Notes: generated by a model not told the origin, from the letters alone. 39,707 nucleotides of DNA from Westiellopsis prolifica IICB1 (GCF_004323185.1 NZ_NAPS01000001.1:998713-1038419); one strand, 5' to 3'; numbered from the stretch's first letter, positions 7,713-16,809 are shown. Made by a program: numbers and translations.

Positions 7713-7991
7713 ATGTCGAAGAATATGGAGGATGTATTTGTAGATGTTGTAGAGAATAAACCCAAATCAGTAGTTCAGAAATATCTACAAAATCCCTTTT
7801 CTATTGCATGGTCAAAATTGGCTACATTAACACAACCTGTCCGTAGTCGCACAGCAGAAGCCCAGGAAGACGAGCAATCCGAACAATATAGACCAGATTT
7901 CACCCAAGATCACAGTTTATATCGTCCCTTCACAGACCGCATCGATCCATCGCTTTACTACGCCATCTTCTTTCCTAACCAACGCTTATAG
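7713..7991 (+). CDS. Small hypothetical protein next to pflB
   Basis: A 92-residue soluble protein with no family I recognise. AAAGGAG about seven bases before the ATG gives a good ribosome site. The N-terminal half (EDVFVDVVENKPKSVVQKYL) looks helical, the middle is acidic and low in complexity (AEAQEDEQSEQ), and the C-terminus is aromatic (LYYAIFFPNQRL). The iscB element ends about 45 bases upstream and may have separated this gene from its original promoter. It converges on pflB across a strong hairpin, so it is not in that operon. The coding call rests on the ribosome site and composition. Confidence 0.65.
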   Translation: MSKNMEDVFVDVVENKPKSVVQKYLQNPFSIAWSKLATLTQPVRSRTAEAQEDEQSEQYRPDFTQDHSLYRPFTDRIDPSLYYAIFFPNQRL

Positions 7992-8002
7992 CATTCGTGA
8001 AG

Positions 8003-8035
8003 TACCTACACTGTACCGCAAGGTCAGTGTAGGTA
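8003..8035. terminator. Bidirectional hairpin between convergent genes
   Basis: TACCTACACTG (8003-8013) and CAGTGTAGGTA (8025-8035) form a perfect 11-bp stem. It continues through one bulged base into ACC-GCAA-GGT, that is, a GNRA-type tetraloop. It lies between the 92-residue gene and the end of pflB, where a shared terminator is expected. A long T-run is lacking on either side. Confidence 0.7.
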
Positions 8036-8041
8036 GTTTAC

Positions 8042-10270
8042 CTAAAACCTTTCATGGAATGTCCGCTTAATCACATCAAGCTGCTGTTCCCTGGTCAACT
8101 TAATAAAGTTCACTGCGTAACCAGACACCCGTATCGTTAACTGTGGATATAACTCAGGATGATCCATCGCATCCATCAACATCTCTCGATTCATGACGTT
8201 GACGTTGATATGATGTCCACCATCATGGAAGTATCCATCCAGCATTCCCACGAGGTTGTTAATTCTGTCACCTTCAACTTTACCCAGCGCTGATGGCACG
8301 ATTGAAAAGGTATTAGAAATGCCATCCTGAGAATATTCGTAAGGTAATTTCGCAACCGATGCAAGGGATGCAATTGCACCTTTAGTATCTCGTCCGTGCA
8401 TGGGGTTTGCGCCTGGTGCAAAGGGTTCTCCTGCTTTTCTACCGTCGGGTGTGTTTCCTGTTTTCTTTCCATACACAACGTTAGAAGTAATTGTTAATAC
8501 TGATTGTGTAGGCACAGCGTTACGGTAAGTCTTGTGTTTGCGGAGTTCTTTCATGAACCTGGTAACTAAATGCACCGCAATCTCATCAACTTGATCGTCA
8601 TTATTGCCGTATTTCGGGAAATCTCCTTGAATTTGGTAATCTACTGCTAACCCGGCTTCGTTCCGCAATACTTTGACTTTGGCATATTTAATTGCAGACA
8701 AAGCATCTGTAACTACTGACAATCCTGCAATTCCACAGGCCATGGTACGAAAAACATCGCGATCGTGCAATGCCATTTCTAAGCGTTCGTAACAGTATTT
8801 ATCATGCATGTAGTGGATGACATTGAGGGTATTAATATAGGTTTTTGCCAACCACGCCATCATTCCTTCAAATTTTCTCCATACCTCGTTGTAGTCTAGA
8901 TATTCTGAGGTAATCGGTGCTGTTTCTGGTGCAACTTGTTCGCCAGATTTCTCGTCTTTACCGCCATTTATCGCGTATAGCAGACATTTAGCTAGGTTTA
9001 CCCGTGCGCCAAAAAACTGCATTTGTTTACCAATTCGCATCGCTGAAACACAGCAGGCGATCGCATAATCATCACCCCAGTACAAACGCATCAGATCATC
9101 GTTTTCATACTGAATAGAACTAGTGTCAATCGAAACTTTGGTACAATAGCGTTTAAAGTTATCTGGTAAACGTTCTGACCACAATACTGTTAAATTTGGC
9201 TCTGGTGCTGGCCCCAAATTATACAGTGTATGTAACATGCGAAAGCTAGTTTTTGTCACCAAAGGTCTACCATCTTCCCCCATTCCGCCAATGCATTCTG
9301 TCACCCAAGTCGGATCACCAGAAAACAATTGATTGTAATCAGGAGTTCGCAAGAAACGCACCATCCGCAACTTCATCACAAAATGGTCAATGATTTCTTG
9401 TAATTGCGCTTCTGTAATTAAGTCTTGTCGCAAATCCCGTTCAAAGTAAATATCAAGGAACGTTGAAATTCTGCCAATCGACATCGCCGCCCCATTTTGT
9501 TCTTTTACCGCTCCTAAGTAGGCAAAATAAAGCCACTGTACAGCTTCTTTGGCGTTTGCGGCTGGGTGACTAATATCACAACCATAGCTAGCAGCCATTT
9601 CTTTGAGTTCAAACAGCGCTTTGATTTGATCAGAAATTTCTTCTCGCAGACGAATTGTATCTTCGTCGATCACGTCTAAATCCAAAGATTCTAGCTGCGC
9701 TTTTTTATCTTCAATCAGACTATCAACACCGTATAATGGCACACGCCGATAATCGCCGATAATGCGTCCACGTCCGTAAGCATCTGGTAATCCTGTTATA
9801 ATTCCAGAATGTCGTGCCAAGCGGATTTCGCGAGTATAAGCATCAAACACACCATCATTGTGGGTTTTACGATACTTAGTAAATATCTCTGCGGTTTGCG
9901 GACTTAAGTGATAACCGTATGCTTCTAATGAGTCTTTAACTACACGAATCCCACCAAACGGCATAATTGCACGTTTGAGGGGTTTGTCAGTTTGTAAACC
10001 AATAATTTGTTCGAGTTCGCGGTTAATATAACCCGGATGATGAGAAGTAATGGTCGAAACAACTTCAGTATCAGTATCTAAAATACCTTTTTCTCGCTCA
10101 ATTACCATTAAATCTTTAACTTGATGCCAAAGTTGTTGAGTGCGTTCAGTTGCGTCTGTTAAAAAAGATTCATCGCCTGTATAAGGTGTATAGTTTTGTT
10201 GGATGAAGTCACGTACATTGATTTCTTTCATCCATTTACCAGTTTTAAAATTATGCCATTGTGCCAACAT
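8042..10270 (-). CDS. pflB: Pyruvate formate-lyase (formate C-acetyltransferase)
   Basis: PFL converts pyruvate and CoA to acetyl-CoA and formate during anaerobic metabolism, using a glycyl radical. The 742-residue length matches PflB. The adjacent active-site cysteines are C406 and C407 ([16 protein letters not shown]), and the radical glycine is G717 in the C-terminal RVSGYAV motif. The PFL N-terminal domain ([33 protein letters not shown]) is complete. The start at 10270 gives [13 protein letters not shown], which fits the family. No PFL-activating radical SAM enzyme (PflA) lies next to it, although the protein needs one to be active. The gene is transcribed away from rbcL across a 0.9-kb shared upstream region, so expression in dark anoxic conditions is the natural hypothesis. 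Confidence 0.97.
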   Translation of the reverse strand: MLAQWHNFKTGKWMKEINVRDFIQQNYTPYTGDESFLTDATERTQQLWHQVKDLMVIEREKGILDTDTEVVSTITSHHPGYINRELEQIIGLQTDKPLKRAIMPFGGIRVVKDSLEAYGYHLSPQTAEIFTKYRKTHNDGVFDAYTREIRLARHSGIITGLPDAYGRGRIIGDYRRVPLYGVDSLIEDKKAQLESLDLDVIDEDTIRLREEISDQIKALFELKEMAASYGCDISHPAANAKEAVQWLYFAYLGAVKEQNGAAMSIGRISTFLDIYFERDLRQDLITEAQLQEIIDHFVMKLRMVRFLRTPDYNQLFSGDPTWVTECIGGMGEDGRPLVTKTSFRMLHTLYNLGPAPEPNLTVLWSERLPDNFKRYCTKVSIDTSSIQYENDDLMRLYWGDDYAIACCVSAMRIGKQMQFFGARVNLAKCLLYAINGGKDEKSGEQVAPETAPITSEYLDYNEVWRKFEGMMAWLAKTYINTLNVIHYMHDKYCYERLEMALHDRDVFRTMACGIAGLSVVTDALSAIKYAKVKVLRNEAGLAVDYQIQGDFPKYGNNDDQVDEIAVHLVTRFMKELRKHKTYRNAVPTQSVLTITSNVVYGKKTGNTPDGRKAGEPFAPGANPMHGRDTKGAIASLASVAKLPYEYSQDGISNTFSIVPSALGKVEGDRINNLVGMLDGYFHDGGHHINVNVMNREMLMDAMDHPELYPQLTIRVSGYAVNFIKLTREQQLDVIKRTFHERF

Positions 10271-11177
10271 ATGATTAATATCCCTCAGTTCACAAAGCTA
10301 TTATTTTTGAAATGCTTATTTATCTTGCTTGGAATAATAGTTGCAGTGTGATTGTTCTTGATGTTGAACCTAAAACTTGTCTCTAGGTTTAGTTATAAGC
10401 CAAGAATTTGAGGAAATTGTGAGGATATATGTAGGGCAATCGTTAAATAAAATACATTAATGTGAATTACACACTGATGCGCTCAGATCGTTTATTGGTC
10501 TTAATCATTTTCATAAACTTTTTCCAAGCTGATGCGATCGCACAATCCTTCAATATAACGAAATGTAACAATATTAGCTTTAGTAGCTTTGTATGAGTTA
10601 TGTGCGATCGCCATAGGGTAAATACTACTGAGAGTTTTAGGATTGCTTTATATAACCGATAATGACTTTCTGTAAAGTAAATGTAATATAATGTTGAAAT
10701 TATTCTTTAATAAGAAATTCAAATATAAAAGTTAAAAAGTTCCAAAGGATAACTTATTGCATTCTTGATATATTGTGAAACAAGTTACAAATTACGTGGT
10801 GTGCAATGAAGTATTTAGCTCACCACTCCTTTAAGTTAAGAACAAATTTAGGGGAGTGCGAGCAACAGCTAAGTAAATAAAATTTTATTCCTGGAAAAAG
10901 GGGAACATAACACCGTACAATAGTGCGTGCCTACAACGCAAGTACACTGGTGAGAAAATTTCCCCGCAATTCTTAGGGGTGAATGCTCCAGTCCAGACTT
11001 ATGGGGGTTTCCACCAAATCTCCTAAGTCGAAAAACCACTAACCTTAGTCAAAGACAACCCAAAAACACCAAAATGTTCCAAATCTTTTTGTTGTTTGGG
11101 GGAAACAGCCAAGGTTTAGAGGGAGTTGCACGCGGCGTGGTTTGTAAGTAGAAAGAGTGACTTCTTGGAAGGGAATT
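10271..11177. promoter_or_regulatory. Divergent pflB/rbcL control region and long rbcL leader
   Basis: About 900 bases without a gene lie between the pflB and rbcL starts. Two HIP1-like gcgatcgc sites occur (near 10535 and 10605). A TATAAT at 10687-10692 is a candidate -10 element for rbcL, but no convincing -35 or NtcA site (GTA-N8-TAC) was found near it. Further on, GACTTA (10996-11001) and TAAGTC (11024-11029) bracket a G/C-rich stretch and could fold in the rbcL leader. If the TATAAT is real, the rbcL leader is about 480 bases long. Confidence 0.4.
11167..11174 (+). promoter_or_regulatory. Ribosome binding site choosing the rbcL start
   Basis: GGAAGGGA lies directly upstream of the ATG at 11178. 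It supports that start over the in-frame GTG at 11157. Confidence 0.55.
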
Positions 11178-12608
11178 ATGTCTTACGCTCAAACGAATAC
11201 TCAGACAAAATCTGGGTATCAAGCCGGGGTTAAAGATTACAGACTAACTTACTACACCCCAGATTACACACCTAAAGATACAGATATTCTGGCCGCATTC
11301 CGGATGACTCCCCAACCCGGAGTTCCCCCCGAAGAAGCAGGTGCTGCTGTGGCCGCTGAATCTTCCACTGGTACCTGGACTACCGTATGGACTGACTTGC
11401 TAACCGACCTAGATCGCTACAAAGGTCGTTGTTACGATATCGAACCCGTTCGTGGCGAGGACAACCAGTACATTGCTTACGTAGCTTATCCTCTAGACTT
11501 GTTTGAGGAAGGCTCTGTAACCAACATGTTGACCTCAATTGTCGGTAACGTATTCGGTTTCAAAGCTTTACGGGCGCTGCGTCTGGAAGACTTGCGGATT
11601 CCAGTTGCTTACCTCAAGACTTTCCAAGGCCCTCCCCACGGTATCCAAGTTGAGCGTGACAAATTAAACAAATACGGTCGTCCTTTGTTGGGTTGTACCA
11701 TTAAGCCCAAACTCGGTTTGTCTGCGAAAAACTACGGACGTGCAGTATACGAGTGCTTGCGCGGTGGTTTGGACTTCACCAAAGACGACGAAAATATCAA
11801 CTCCCAGCCTTTCCAACGTTGGCGCGATCGCTTCCTGTTTGTAGCTGATGCCATTCACAAAGCCCAAGCAGAAACAGGCGAAATCAAAGGTCACTACCTA
11901 AACGTTACCGCTCCTACCTGCGAAGAAATGATGAAACGGGCAGAGTTCGCTAAAGAACTCAAGATGCCTATCATCATGCATGACTACTTGACCGCAGGTT
12001 TCACCGCCAATACAACTTTGGCTAGATGGTGTCGCGACAACGGTATATTGCTCCACATTCACCGAGCAATGCACGCGGTAATTGACCGTCAAAAGAACCA
12101 TGGTATCCACTTCCGCGTTTTGGCTAAGACTCTGCGGATGTCTGGTGGAGACCATATTCACACTGGTACGGTGGTCGGTAAGCTAGAGGGTGAGCGCGGT
12201 ATTACAATGGGCTTCGTTGACCTACTGCGCGAAAACTATGTTGAGCAAGACAAATCTCGCGGTATTTACTTTACCCAAGATTGGGCTTCTATGCCTGGTG
12301 TAATGGCTGTTGCTTCTGGTGGTATCCACGTATGGCACATGCCAGCATTGGTAGAAATCTTTGGTGATGATTCCGTACTGCAATTCGGTGGTGGTACACT
12401 CGGTCACCCCTGGGGTAACGCTCCTGGTGCAACCGCAAACCGTGTTGCTTTGGAAGCTTGTATTCAAGCTCGTAACGAAGGTCGCAACTTGGCTCGCGAA
12501 GGTAACGACGTTATCCGTGAAGCTGCTAAGTGGTCTCCTGAATTGGCTGCTGCTTGCGAACTATGGAAAGAAATCAAGTTTGAATTCGAGGCCATGGATA
12601 CAGTCTGA
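11178..12608 (+). CDS. rbcL: RuBisCO large subunit (Form IB)
   Basis: The catalytic subunit of ribulose-1,5-bisphosphate carboxylase/oxygenase, 476 residues. Signature segments are intact: K176 and K178 in TIKPKLGL, the carbamylated lysine K202 with the metal ligands D204 and E205 in [11 protein letters not shown]295 in HIHRAMHA, and loop-6 K335 in [10 protein letters not shown]. The sequence is clearly cyanobacterial Form IB. An in-frame GTG at 11157 would add seven residues, but the ATG at 11178 is preferred: it gives the usual MSYAQTxTQTKSGY start and has GGAAGGGA just upstream. The C-terminal EIKFEFE (465-471) is the RbcX-binding tail. First gene of rbcL-rbcX-rbcS; the protein is destined for carboxysomes. 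Confidence 0.99.
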   Translation: MSYAQTNTQTKSGYQAGVKDYRLTYYTPDYTPKDTDILAAFRMTPQPGVPPEEAGAAVAAESSTGTWTTVWTDLLTDLDRYKGRCYDIEPVRGEDNQYIAYVAYPLDLFEEGSVTNMLTSIVGNVFGFKALRALRLEDLRIPVAYLKTFQGPPHGIQVERDKLNKYGRPLLGCTIKPKLGLSAKNYGRAVYECLRGGLDFTKDDENINSQPFQRWRDRFLFVADAIHKAQAETGEIKGHYLNVTAPTCEEMMKRAEFAKELKMPIIMHDYLTAGFTANTTLARWCRDNGILLHIHRAMHAVIDRQKNHGIHFRVLAKTLRMSGGDHIHTGTVVGKLEGERGITMGFVDLLRENYVEQDKSRGIYFTQDWASMPGVMAVASGGIHVWHMPALVEIFGDDSVLQFGGGTLGHPWGNAPGATANRVALEACIQARNEGRNLAREGNDVIREAAKWSPELAAACELWKEIKFEFEAMDTV

Positions 12609-12610
12609 CG

Positions 12611-12672
12611 ATTTTAGATTTGCGATTTTGGATGGTGGATGAATCTAAAATCCAAAATCCAAAATCTAAAAT
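12611..12672 (+). repeat. Repeat-built hairpin in the rbcL-rbcX spacer
   Basis: Bases 12611-12633 and 12650-12672 are complementary over 23 positions with two mismatches, leaving a 16-base loop. The right arm is made of heptamer-like AAATCCA/AAATCTA tandem units that continue to about 12680. The rbcL-rbcX spacer of heterocystous cyanobacteria is known to carry such short repeats. A stem like this can protect the upstream rbcL message or reduce read-through, which would favour rbcL over rbcX. Confidence 0.75.
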
Positions 12673-12700
12673 CTAAAATTCACAGGGGCTGGGGTCAAGC

Positions 12701-13105
12701 ATGAATCTGAAACAAATTGCGAAGGACACAGCCAAGACGCTGCAAAGCTACCTGACTTATCAGGCAGTTAGGACGGTGTTGGCTCAACTCAGTGAAACAA
12801 ATCCTCCCTTGGCATATTGGCTGCACAAATTTTCTGCACAGGACAAAATCCAGGATGGAGAAGCTTATATTGAAGAACTTTTCCGAGAAAAGCCGGATTT
12901 AGCATTGCGGATTATGACAGTCAGAGAACACATAGCCGAGGAAGTCACCGAATTCTTGCCGGAAATGGTTCGTGCTGGTATTTTACAAGCCAATATGGAA
13001 CACCGCCGCCAGCATCTTGAGCGGATAACGCAGTTAAACCAATCAAACCCCAGTGCCGACGAATCAGAACAGCAAGCAACTTCAGATCAAAACAGTGAAC
13101 AGTAA
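12701..13105 (+). CDS. rbcX: RuBisCO assembly chaperone RbcX
   Basis: RbcX is a small helical dimer that clamps the C-terminal tail of RbcL (EIKFEF motif) and helps the RbcL8 core form before RbcS joins. This 134-residue protein has the family N-terminus (MNLKQIAKDTAKTLQSYLTY), the conserved LTYQAVRTVLAQLSETNPPLAYWLHKF segment that lines the peptide groove, and a disordered, serine/glutamine-rich tail after about residue 110. Its position between rbcL (92 bases upstream) and rbcS (72 bases downstream) is the standard arrangement. Confidence 0.97.
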   Translation: MNLKQIAKDTAKTLQSYLTYQAVRTVLAQLSETNPPLAYWLHKFSAQDKIQDGEAYIEELFREKPDLALRIMTVREHIAEEVTEFLPEMVRAGILQANMEHRRQHLERITQLNQSNPSADESEQQATSDQNSEQ

Positions 13106-13177
13106 ACAGTTAACAGTTAACAGACGATAACTGATAACTGAATAACTAATGTCAACCGCAATAATTATCATTTAGCT

Positions 13178-13513
13178 ATGCAAACTCTACCAAAAGAGCG
13201 TCGTTACGAAACCCTTTCTTACCTTCCTCCCCTCACCGATGCTCAAATTTCCAAGCAGATTCAATACATTTTGAATCAAGGCTATATTCCAGCGATCGAG
13301 TTCAACGAATCTTCTGAGCCTACCGTATACTACTGGACAATGTGGAAACTCCCTTTGTTCAGCGCTAGAAGCACTCAAGAAGTATTGAGCGAAGTACAAG
13401 CTTGTCGTTCTCAGTATGGCAACTGCTTCATCCGTGTTGTTGGCTTTGACAACATTAAACAGTGCCAAGTTCTCAGCTTTATTGTTCACAAGCCCACTAG
13501 CAGCAGATACTAA
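13178..13513 (+). CDS. rbcS: RuBisCO small subunit
   Basis: A 111-residue Form IB small subunit that caps the L8 core to give the L8S8 holoenzyme. Recognisable features are the N-terminal [13 protein letters not shown], the [16 protein letters not shown] helix, the [10 protein letters not shown] segment and the C-terminal strand [10 protein letters not shown]. It follows rbcX by 72 bases that contain an AACAGTTAACAGT-type short repeat, and it is the last gene before a strong terminator. The same fold is copied in the SSUL tail of the activase encoded about 2 kb downstream. Confidence 0.98.
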   Translation: MQTLPKERRYETLSYLPPLTDAQISKQIQYILNQGYIPAIEFNESSEPTVYYWTMWKLPLFSARSTQEVLSEVQACRSQYGNCFIRVVGFDNIKQCQVLSFIVHKPTSSRY

Positions 13514-13552
13514 AGCTGGTAATTTGTGAGTAATTAATATATTCCCTCAACT

Positions 13553-13583
13553 AGAGAGGTAGATTACTCTACCTCTCTTATTT
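13553..13583 (+). terminator. Intrinsic terminator of the rbcLXS operon
   Basis: AGAGAGGTAGA (13553-13563) and TCTACCTCTCT (13568-13578) form a perfect 11-bp stem with a TTAC loop, followed by TATTT. It lies 40 bases after the rbcS stop. Confidence 0.85.
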
Positions 13584-13602
13584 ACTGAAAAGTCTTTGGT
13601 TG

Positions 13603-14388
13603 TTAGTTGTTAGTTGTTTTCTCCGTGGCTACCTTCTGAACAAGTTGAACATCTATATCTAATGCCTTAGCTATTTGTTCTACAGTTAAACCTAGTGTTA
13701 GCAACTGAGGTATTGTTTCTAACTTACCCTCTTGCTTACCTTCCTCAAAAGCTTCCTGATATACCCGTGTTTGCTTTAATTCACCTAGTCCCAACATTTT
13801 CTCTATCTCCTCCCGGCTCAGGCGCGGAAATTTGTAGACTATGATCGTTTCTATCAATTGTATGAGTTCTGTTTGAGTAACTTGATTCTCTATCTGTTGT
13901 TGAGCAGAAGTAATAATCTCCCTAGCTTTTGTTGTCGCAGTGTCTTCTGGTTCTACAATTAATTTAACAGTTTCAATTCCAAGGGATGACTGATTCGAGG
14001 TTAGTTCATCTAGATAAACACGGTTTACCCGTTGAGAATTGAGTAATTCAATATAGCGTTGTGTTTCTCCTGTATCTACACCCCTACTGGGGAATATCAC
14101 TACACCACGCCAATTATTAGTTAATTCAGTCTTATCGAGATAATTGAAAAGTTCGGTAAAGAAGCGAGAATAGAATTTTTTATCAGATTGAAACTGAACT
14201 TCACTAAAGTATATAGGTAGTTCTGTGGAATTGGGAAGAAAAACACCATCTATTCTAAATGAGAGTTGTTTGACTTCAACTGAAGAAAATTGATAAACAT
14301 TAGCAAGTTGGGGTGGTTGTTGGATGAGTTCAAAGAAAATGCTAGGAAAGCTTTGGAAAAGACGATAAAAAATACTATCAGTTTTCAC
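13603..14388 (-). CDS. DUF2887 / Rpn-like PD-(D/E)XK nuclease-family protein
   Basis: A 261-residue member of the DUF2887 group, often annotated as Rpn-family recombination-promoting nuclease or putative transposase. The N-terminus (SIFYRLFQSFPSIFFEL) is typical. The nuclease-like core has D47 in FRIDGVF and E63-V-Q65 in IYFSEVQFQ, followed by FYSRFFTEL, which fits a PD-(D/E)XK layout. The C-terminal part (about 185-250) holds the usual short linker with GLGELKQTRVYQEAFEEG and a helix-turn-helix-like end (LTVEQIAKALDIDVQLVQKV). Such genes occur in many scattered copies in cyanobacteria. It lies on the opposite strand between rbcS and rca and has no obvious role in carbon fixation. Confidence 0.9.
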   Translation of the reverse strand: MKTDSIFYRLFQSFPSIFFELIQQPPQLANVYQFSSVEVKQLSFRIDGVFLPNSTELPIYFSEVQFQSDKKFYSRFFTELFNYLDKTELTNNWRGVVIFPSRGVDTGETQRYIELLNSQRVNRVYLDELTSNQSSLGIETVKLIVEPEDTATTKAREIITSAQQQIENQVTQTELIQLIETIIVYKFPRLSREEIEKMLGLGELKQTRVYQEAFEEGKQEGKLETIPQLLTLGLTVEQIAKALDIDVQLVQKVATEKTTNN

Positions 14389-14532
14389 AAACGGATATTT
14401 TGAAGTTAATTAAGCCATTTTAATCAGAAATAATCATAAAAATAAATACTTATCTATCTCTGAAGAATAGTGACAGAGAGTCACAAAAAAAATTAACATA
14501 ATTTTCAGATATTTTATCTATCCCCAAGGTTT

Positions 14533-15792
14533 ATGAGTTACTATATTGCTCCTCGCTTTTTGGACAAACTTTCTGTTCACATCACCAAAAACTTTCTTGA
14601 TATCCCTGGTGTCAGAGTACCTTTGATTTTAGGTATTCACGGACGTAAAGGTGAAGGTAAATCTTTTCAGTGTGAGTTAGTTTTTGAAAGAATGGGTGTA
14701 GAAGTAACTCACATTTCCGGCGGAGAATTAGAAAGTCCAGATGCAGGAGATCCAGCACGGCTAATTCGTCTACGTTATCGAGAAACCGCAGAATTAATCA
14801 AGGTGCGCGGTAAAATGTGCGTCATCATGATTAATGATTTAGATGCGGGTGCTGGACGTTTTGATGAGGGTACGCAATACACAGTCAACACCCAATTGGT
14901 AAACGCCACACTGATGAATATTGCCGATAACCCTACTGATGTGCAGTTGCCTGGTAGCTATGATGCTACACCATTACATCGCGTACCAATTATTGTTACA
15001 GGAAATGATTTCTCTACTTTGTATGCGCCATTAATTCGTGATGGTCGAATGGAGAAATTTTATTGGGAACCAGACCGAGATGACAAAATAGGAATCGTTG
15101 GCGGAATTTTTCGTGAAGATGGACTTTCGCAACGGGAAATAGAACAACTTGTTGATACGTTCTTGAATCAGTCTATTGACTTTTTTAGTGCTTTGCGATC
15201 GCGCATTTATGACGAACAAATCCGCAAGTTTATTTATGACATTGGAGTTGAGCGTGTCTCAATGCGAGTAGTCAACAGTTTAGAAGGACCACCCCAATTT
15301 CAAAAACCTAGTTTTAATTTGTCTCATTTAATTGAGATGGGTAATTTCATGGTAGGAGAACAACAACGTGTTCAGAATTCGCAGTTAGTTACAGAATATA
15401 ATCGCGGTTTATATTCCCGTAATCTATCTCAGCCTGCTGCTGCACCCACACAAGCAAATCAACCTGTTAGCAATCGTGATAACGGCTATCATAAATCACA
15501 TTCTAATAACACTCATCTCACCTTAGAAACCCAAGGACAAATACGTGAACTACTAGCACAAGGTTACAAAATTGGCATTGAACATGTAGATGAACGTCGT
15601 TTCCGTACAGGTTCGTGGCAAAGTTGCACCGTTGGTCAAATCAATGGCGAGTCCGATGCTATCTCCACTCTCGAATCTTGCCTAGCGGAATACACTGGCG
15701 AGTATGTGCGCTTAGTAGGAGTTGACCCAAAAAATAAACGTCGGGTAATGGAAACAATTATTCAGCGTCCGAATGGGAAAGTAAATAATTAG
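14533..15792 (+). CDS. rca: RuBisCO activase with C-terminal SSUL domain
   Basis: Rca is an AAA+ ATPase that frees RuBisCO from inhibitory sugar phosphates. The ATPase core covers about residues 1-290, with Walker A GIHGRKGEGKS (34-44, K43) and Walker B CVIMINDLDAG (96-106). A flexible proline/asparagine-rich linker (about 298-326) leads to a RuBisCO small-subunit-like (SSUL) domain at about 327-412 (IRELLAQGYKIGIEHVDERRF; YVRLVGVDPKNKRRVMETII). In cyanobacteria the SSUL domain binds the holoenzyme and recruits activase into carboxysomes. The gene follows rbcLXS by about 1 kb in the same direction but behind the rbc terminator and a reverse-strand gene, so it should have its own promoter. The ATG at 14533 gives the conserved N-terminus. 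Confidence 0.95.
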   Translation: MSYYIAPRFLDKLSVHITKNFLDIPGVRVPLILGIHGRKGEGKSFQCELVFERMGVEVTHISGGELESPDAGDPARLIRLRYRETAELIKVRGKMCVIMINDLDAGAGRFDEGTQYTVNTQLVNATLMNIADNPTDVQLPGSYDATPLHRVPIIVTGNDFSTLYAPLIRDGRMEKFYWEPDRDDKIGIVGGIFREDGLSQREIEQLVDTFLNQSIDFFSALRSRIYDEQIRKFIYDIGVERVSMRVVNSLEGPPQFQKPSFNLSHLIEMGNFMVGEQQRVQNSQLVTEYNRGLYSRNLSQPAAAPTQANQPVSNRDNGYHKSHSNNTHLTLETQGQIRELLAQGYKIGIEHVDERRFRTGSWQSCTVGQINGESDAISTLESCLAEYTGEYVRLVGVDPKNKRRVMETIIQRPNGKVNN

Positions 15793-15795
15793 TCA

Positions 15796-15855
15796 TTGGT
15801 CATTGGGCATGGGGCATGGGGCATTGGGCATTGGGCATTGGGCATTGGGCATTGG
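15796..15855. repeat. STRR block (GGGCATT units)
   Basis: Seven-base GGGCATT/GGGCATG units repeat after the rca stop. Reading frames through this block on both strands are repeat artefacts. Confidence 0.85.
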
Positions 15856-15913
15856 TTATTCTCCCTGCTCCCTGCTCCCCACACTTCCCACACTTCCTTG
15901 TCCCCCTTCCCCA

Positions 15914-16720
15914 TCACTGGAGTTTCAAAAACTTCTCTAAGGCGAGTACCATACTGGGAGGCCAGCGACGGATATTTTTCACCCAATTGATATCCTTATA
16001 TCGGGTGTCAAGTCCGTAGGCTGCTACCCAGTTACTTTCCGCCTCTCCTTTTTGTCCTTTTACCCAAAGGGCGGCTGTGAGTGCAGCACGTGTGTCAGCA
16101 AAATTGGGGTATTTGCGGACTATATTTTTCATTTCTCGGATGGCTTGGTCTATTTGACCAGTTTCATACAAAACCAAAGCATAGTTCCCACGAGCTATAA
16201 CTAAATTTGGTGATATTACCATTGATTTTTGGTAATCAGCAATTGCTTCTTCCCATTCACCCAAACCTGCTTTAGCTGTACCACGATTGTTGTAAGCCAT
16301 CGCATCGTTGGGATTGACTTCTAGGATATAGTTATAGTCTGCGATCGCTTCTTCCCATCTCCCCAAAGCTTCAAGAGCTGTACCACGGTTTAAATATGGA
16401 TCTGTCACATCAGGAGCAAGTTCAATAGCTTTGTTAAAATCTGCTAAAGCTTCTTGTAATTTGTTCTGACTCACCCTAGAGTTTCCCCGATTACTCCAAA
16501 TCGCTGCATTATCTGGGAACCTTTCTATAATTTCTGTCCAGTACTGTTCAGCCTTAGCAAAATCCCCTTTACTTGTCGCGACAAAAGCTGATTTTGCTAG
16601 GTTATCCCATTTTTGTATTTCTTCTGGCGTGAAGTTTGGTCTTTGAGGTTGGGCGATGACTGCTTCACTCCAACCAAACATCAGCAACAGACTCAACAAA
16701 ATCACAAATAATCTCATCAT
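15914..16720 (-). CDS. Exported TPR-repeat protein
   Basis: A 268-residue protein with an apparent signal peptide (MMRLFVILLSLLLMFGWSEAVIA, cleavage near residue 24). At least four tetratricopeptide repeats cover about residues 38-200; the clearest are AIWSNRGNSRVSQNKLQEAL, PYLNRGTALEALGRWEEAI and AYNNRGTAKAGLGEWEEAI. The C-terminal part ends in WPPSMVLALEKFLK. TPR proteins of this kind are lumenal or periplasmic scaffolds in cyanobacteria, and some aid photosystem assembly; a specific partner cannot be named from sequence. Two ATG codons in a row make the exact start ambiguous by one residue. It lies downstream of ruvB on the same strand but behind a strong palindrome. Confidence 0.88.
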   Translation of the reverse strand: MMRLFVILLSLLLMFGWSEAVIAQPQRPNFTPEEIQKWDNLAKSAFVATSKGDFAKAEQYWTEIIERFPDNAAIWSNRGNSRVSQNKLQEALADFNKAIELAPDVTDPYLNRGTALEALGRWEEAIADYNYILEVNPNDAMAYNNRGTAKAGLGEWEEAIADYQKSMVISPNLVIARGNYALVLYETGQIDQAIREMKNIVRKYPNFADTRAALTAALWVKGQKGEAESNWVAAYGLDTRYKDINWVKNIRRWPPSMVLALEKFLKLQ

Positions 16721-16808
16721 TGGGGATTGGGGATTGGGGATCGGGGATCAGGGATTGGGGATTGGGGATTGGGGAAGGTGGGGCCCCACCTTCCCCGATC
16801 CCCGATCC
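16718..16808. repeat. STRR block around a perfect palindrome
   Basis: GGGGATT and GGGGATC units run from about 16718 to 16770, followed by a 26-bp perfect palindrome and then GATCCCC units. The whole block fills the gap between the TPR gene and ruvB. Confidence 0.85.
16771..16796 (-). terminator. 26-bp perfect palindrome after ruvB
   Basis: GGGGAAGGTGGGG (16771-16783) is followed directly by its exact complement CCCCACCTTCCCC (16784-16796). It lies 14 bases beyond the ruvB stop and would form a very stable hairpin in the ruvB transcript. There is no T-run, so it may act as a 3'-end stabiliser as well as, or instead of, a terminator. Confidence 0.6.
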
Positions 16809-16809
16809 C

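Noticed and set aside
10900-10960. NtcA-type site (GTA-N8-TAC) upstream of rbcL
   Set aside because: GTA and TAC triplets occur, but none at the required spacing with a following -10 element.
11157-11177. Upstream GTG start for rbcL
   Set aside because: It would add seven non-conserved residues; the ATG at 11178 matches the family N-terminus and has a ribosome site.
15796-16019. Overlapping small frames on both strands after rca
   Set aside because: They are GIGHWALGIGH-type translations of the GGGCATT repeat.
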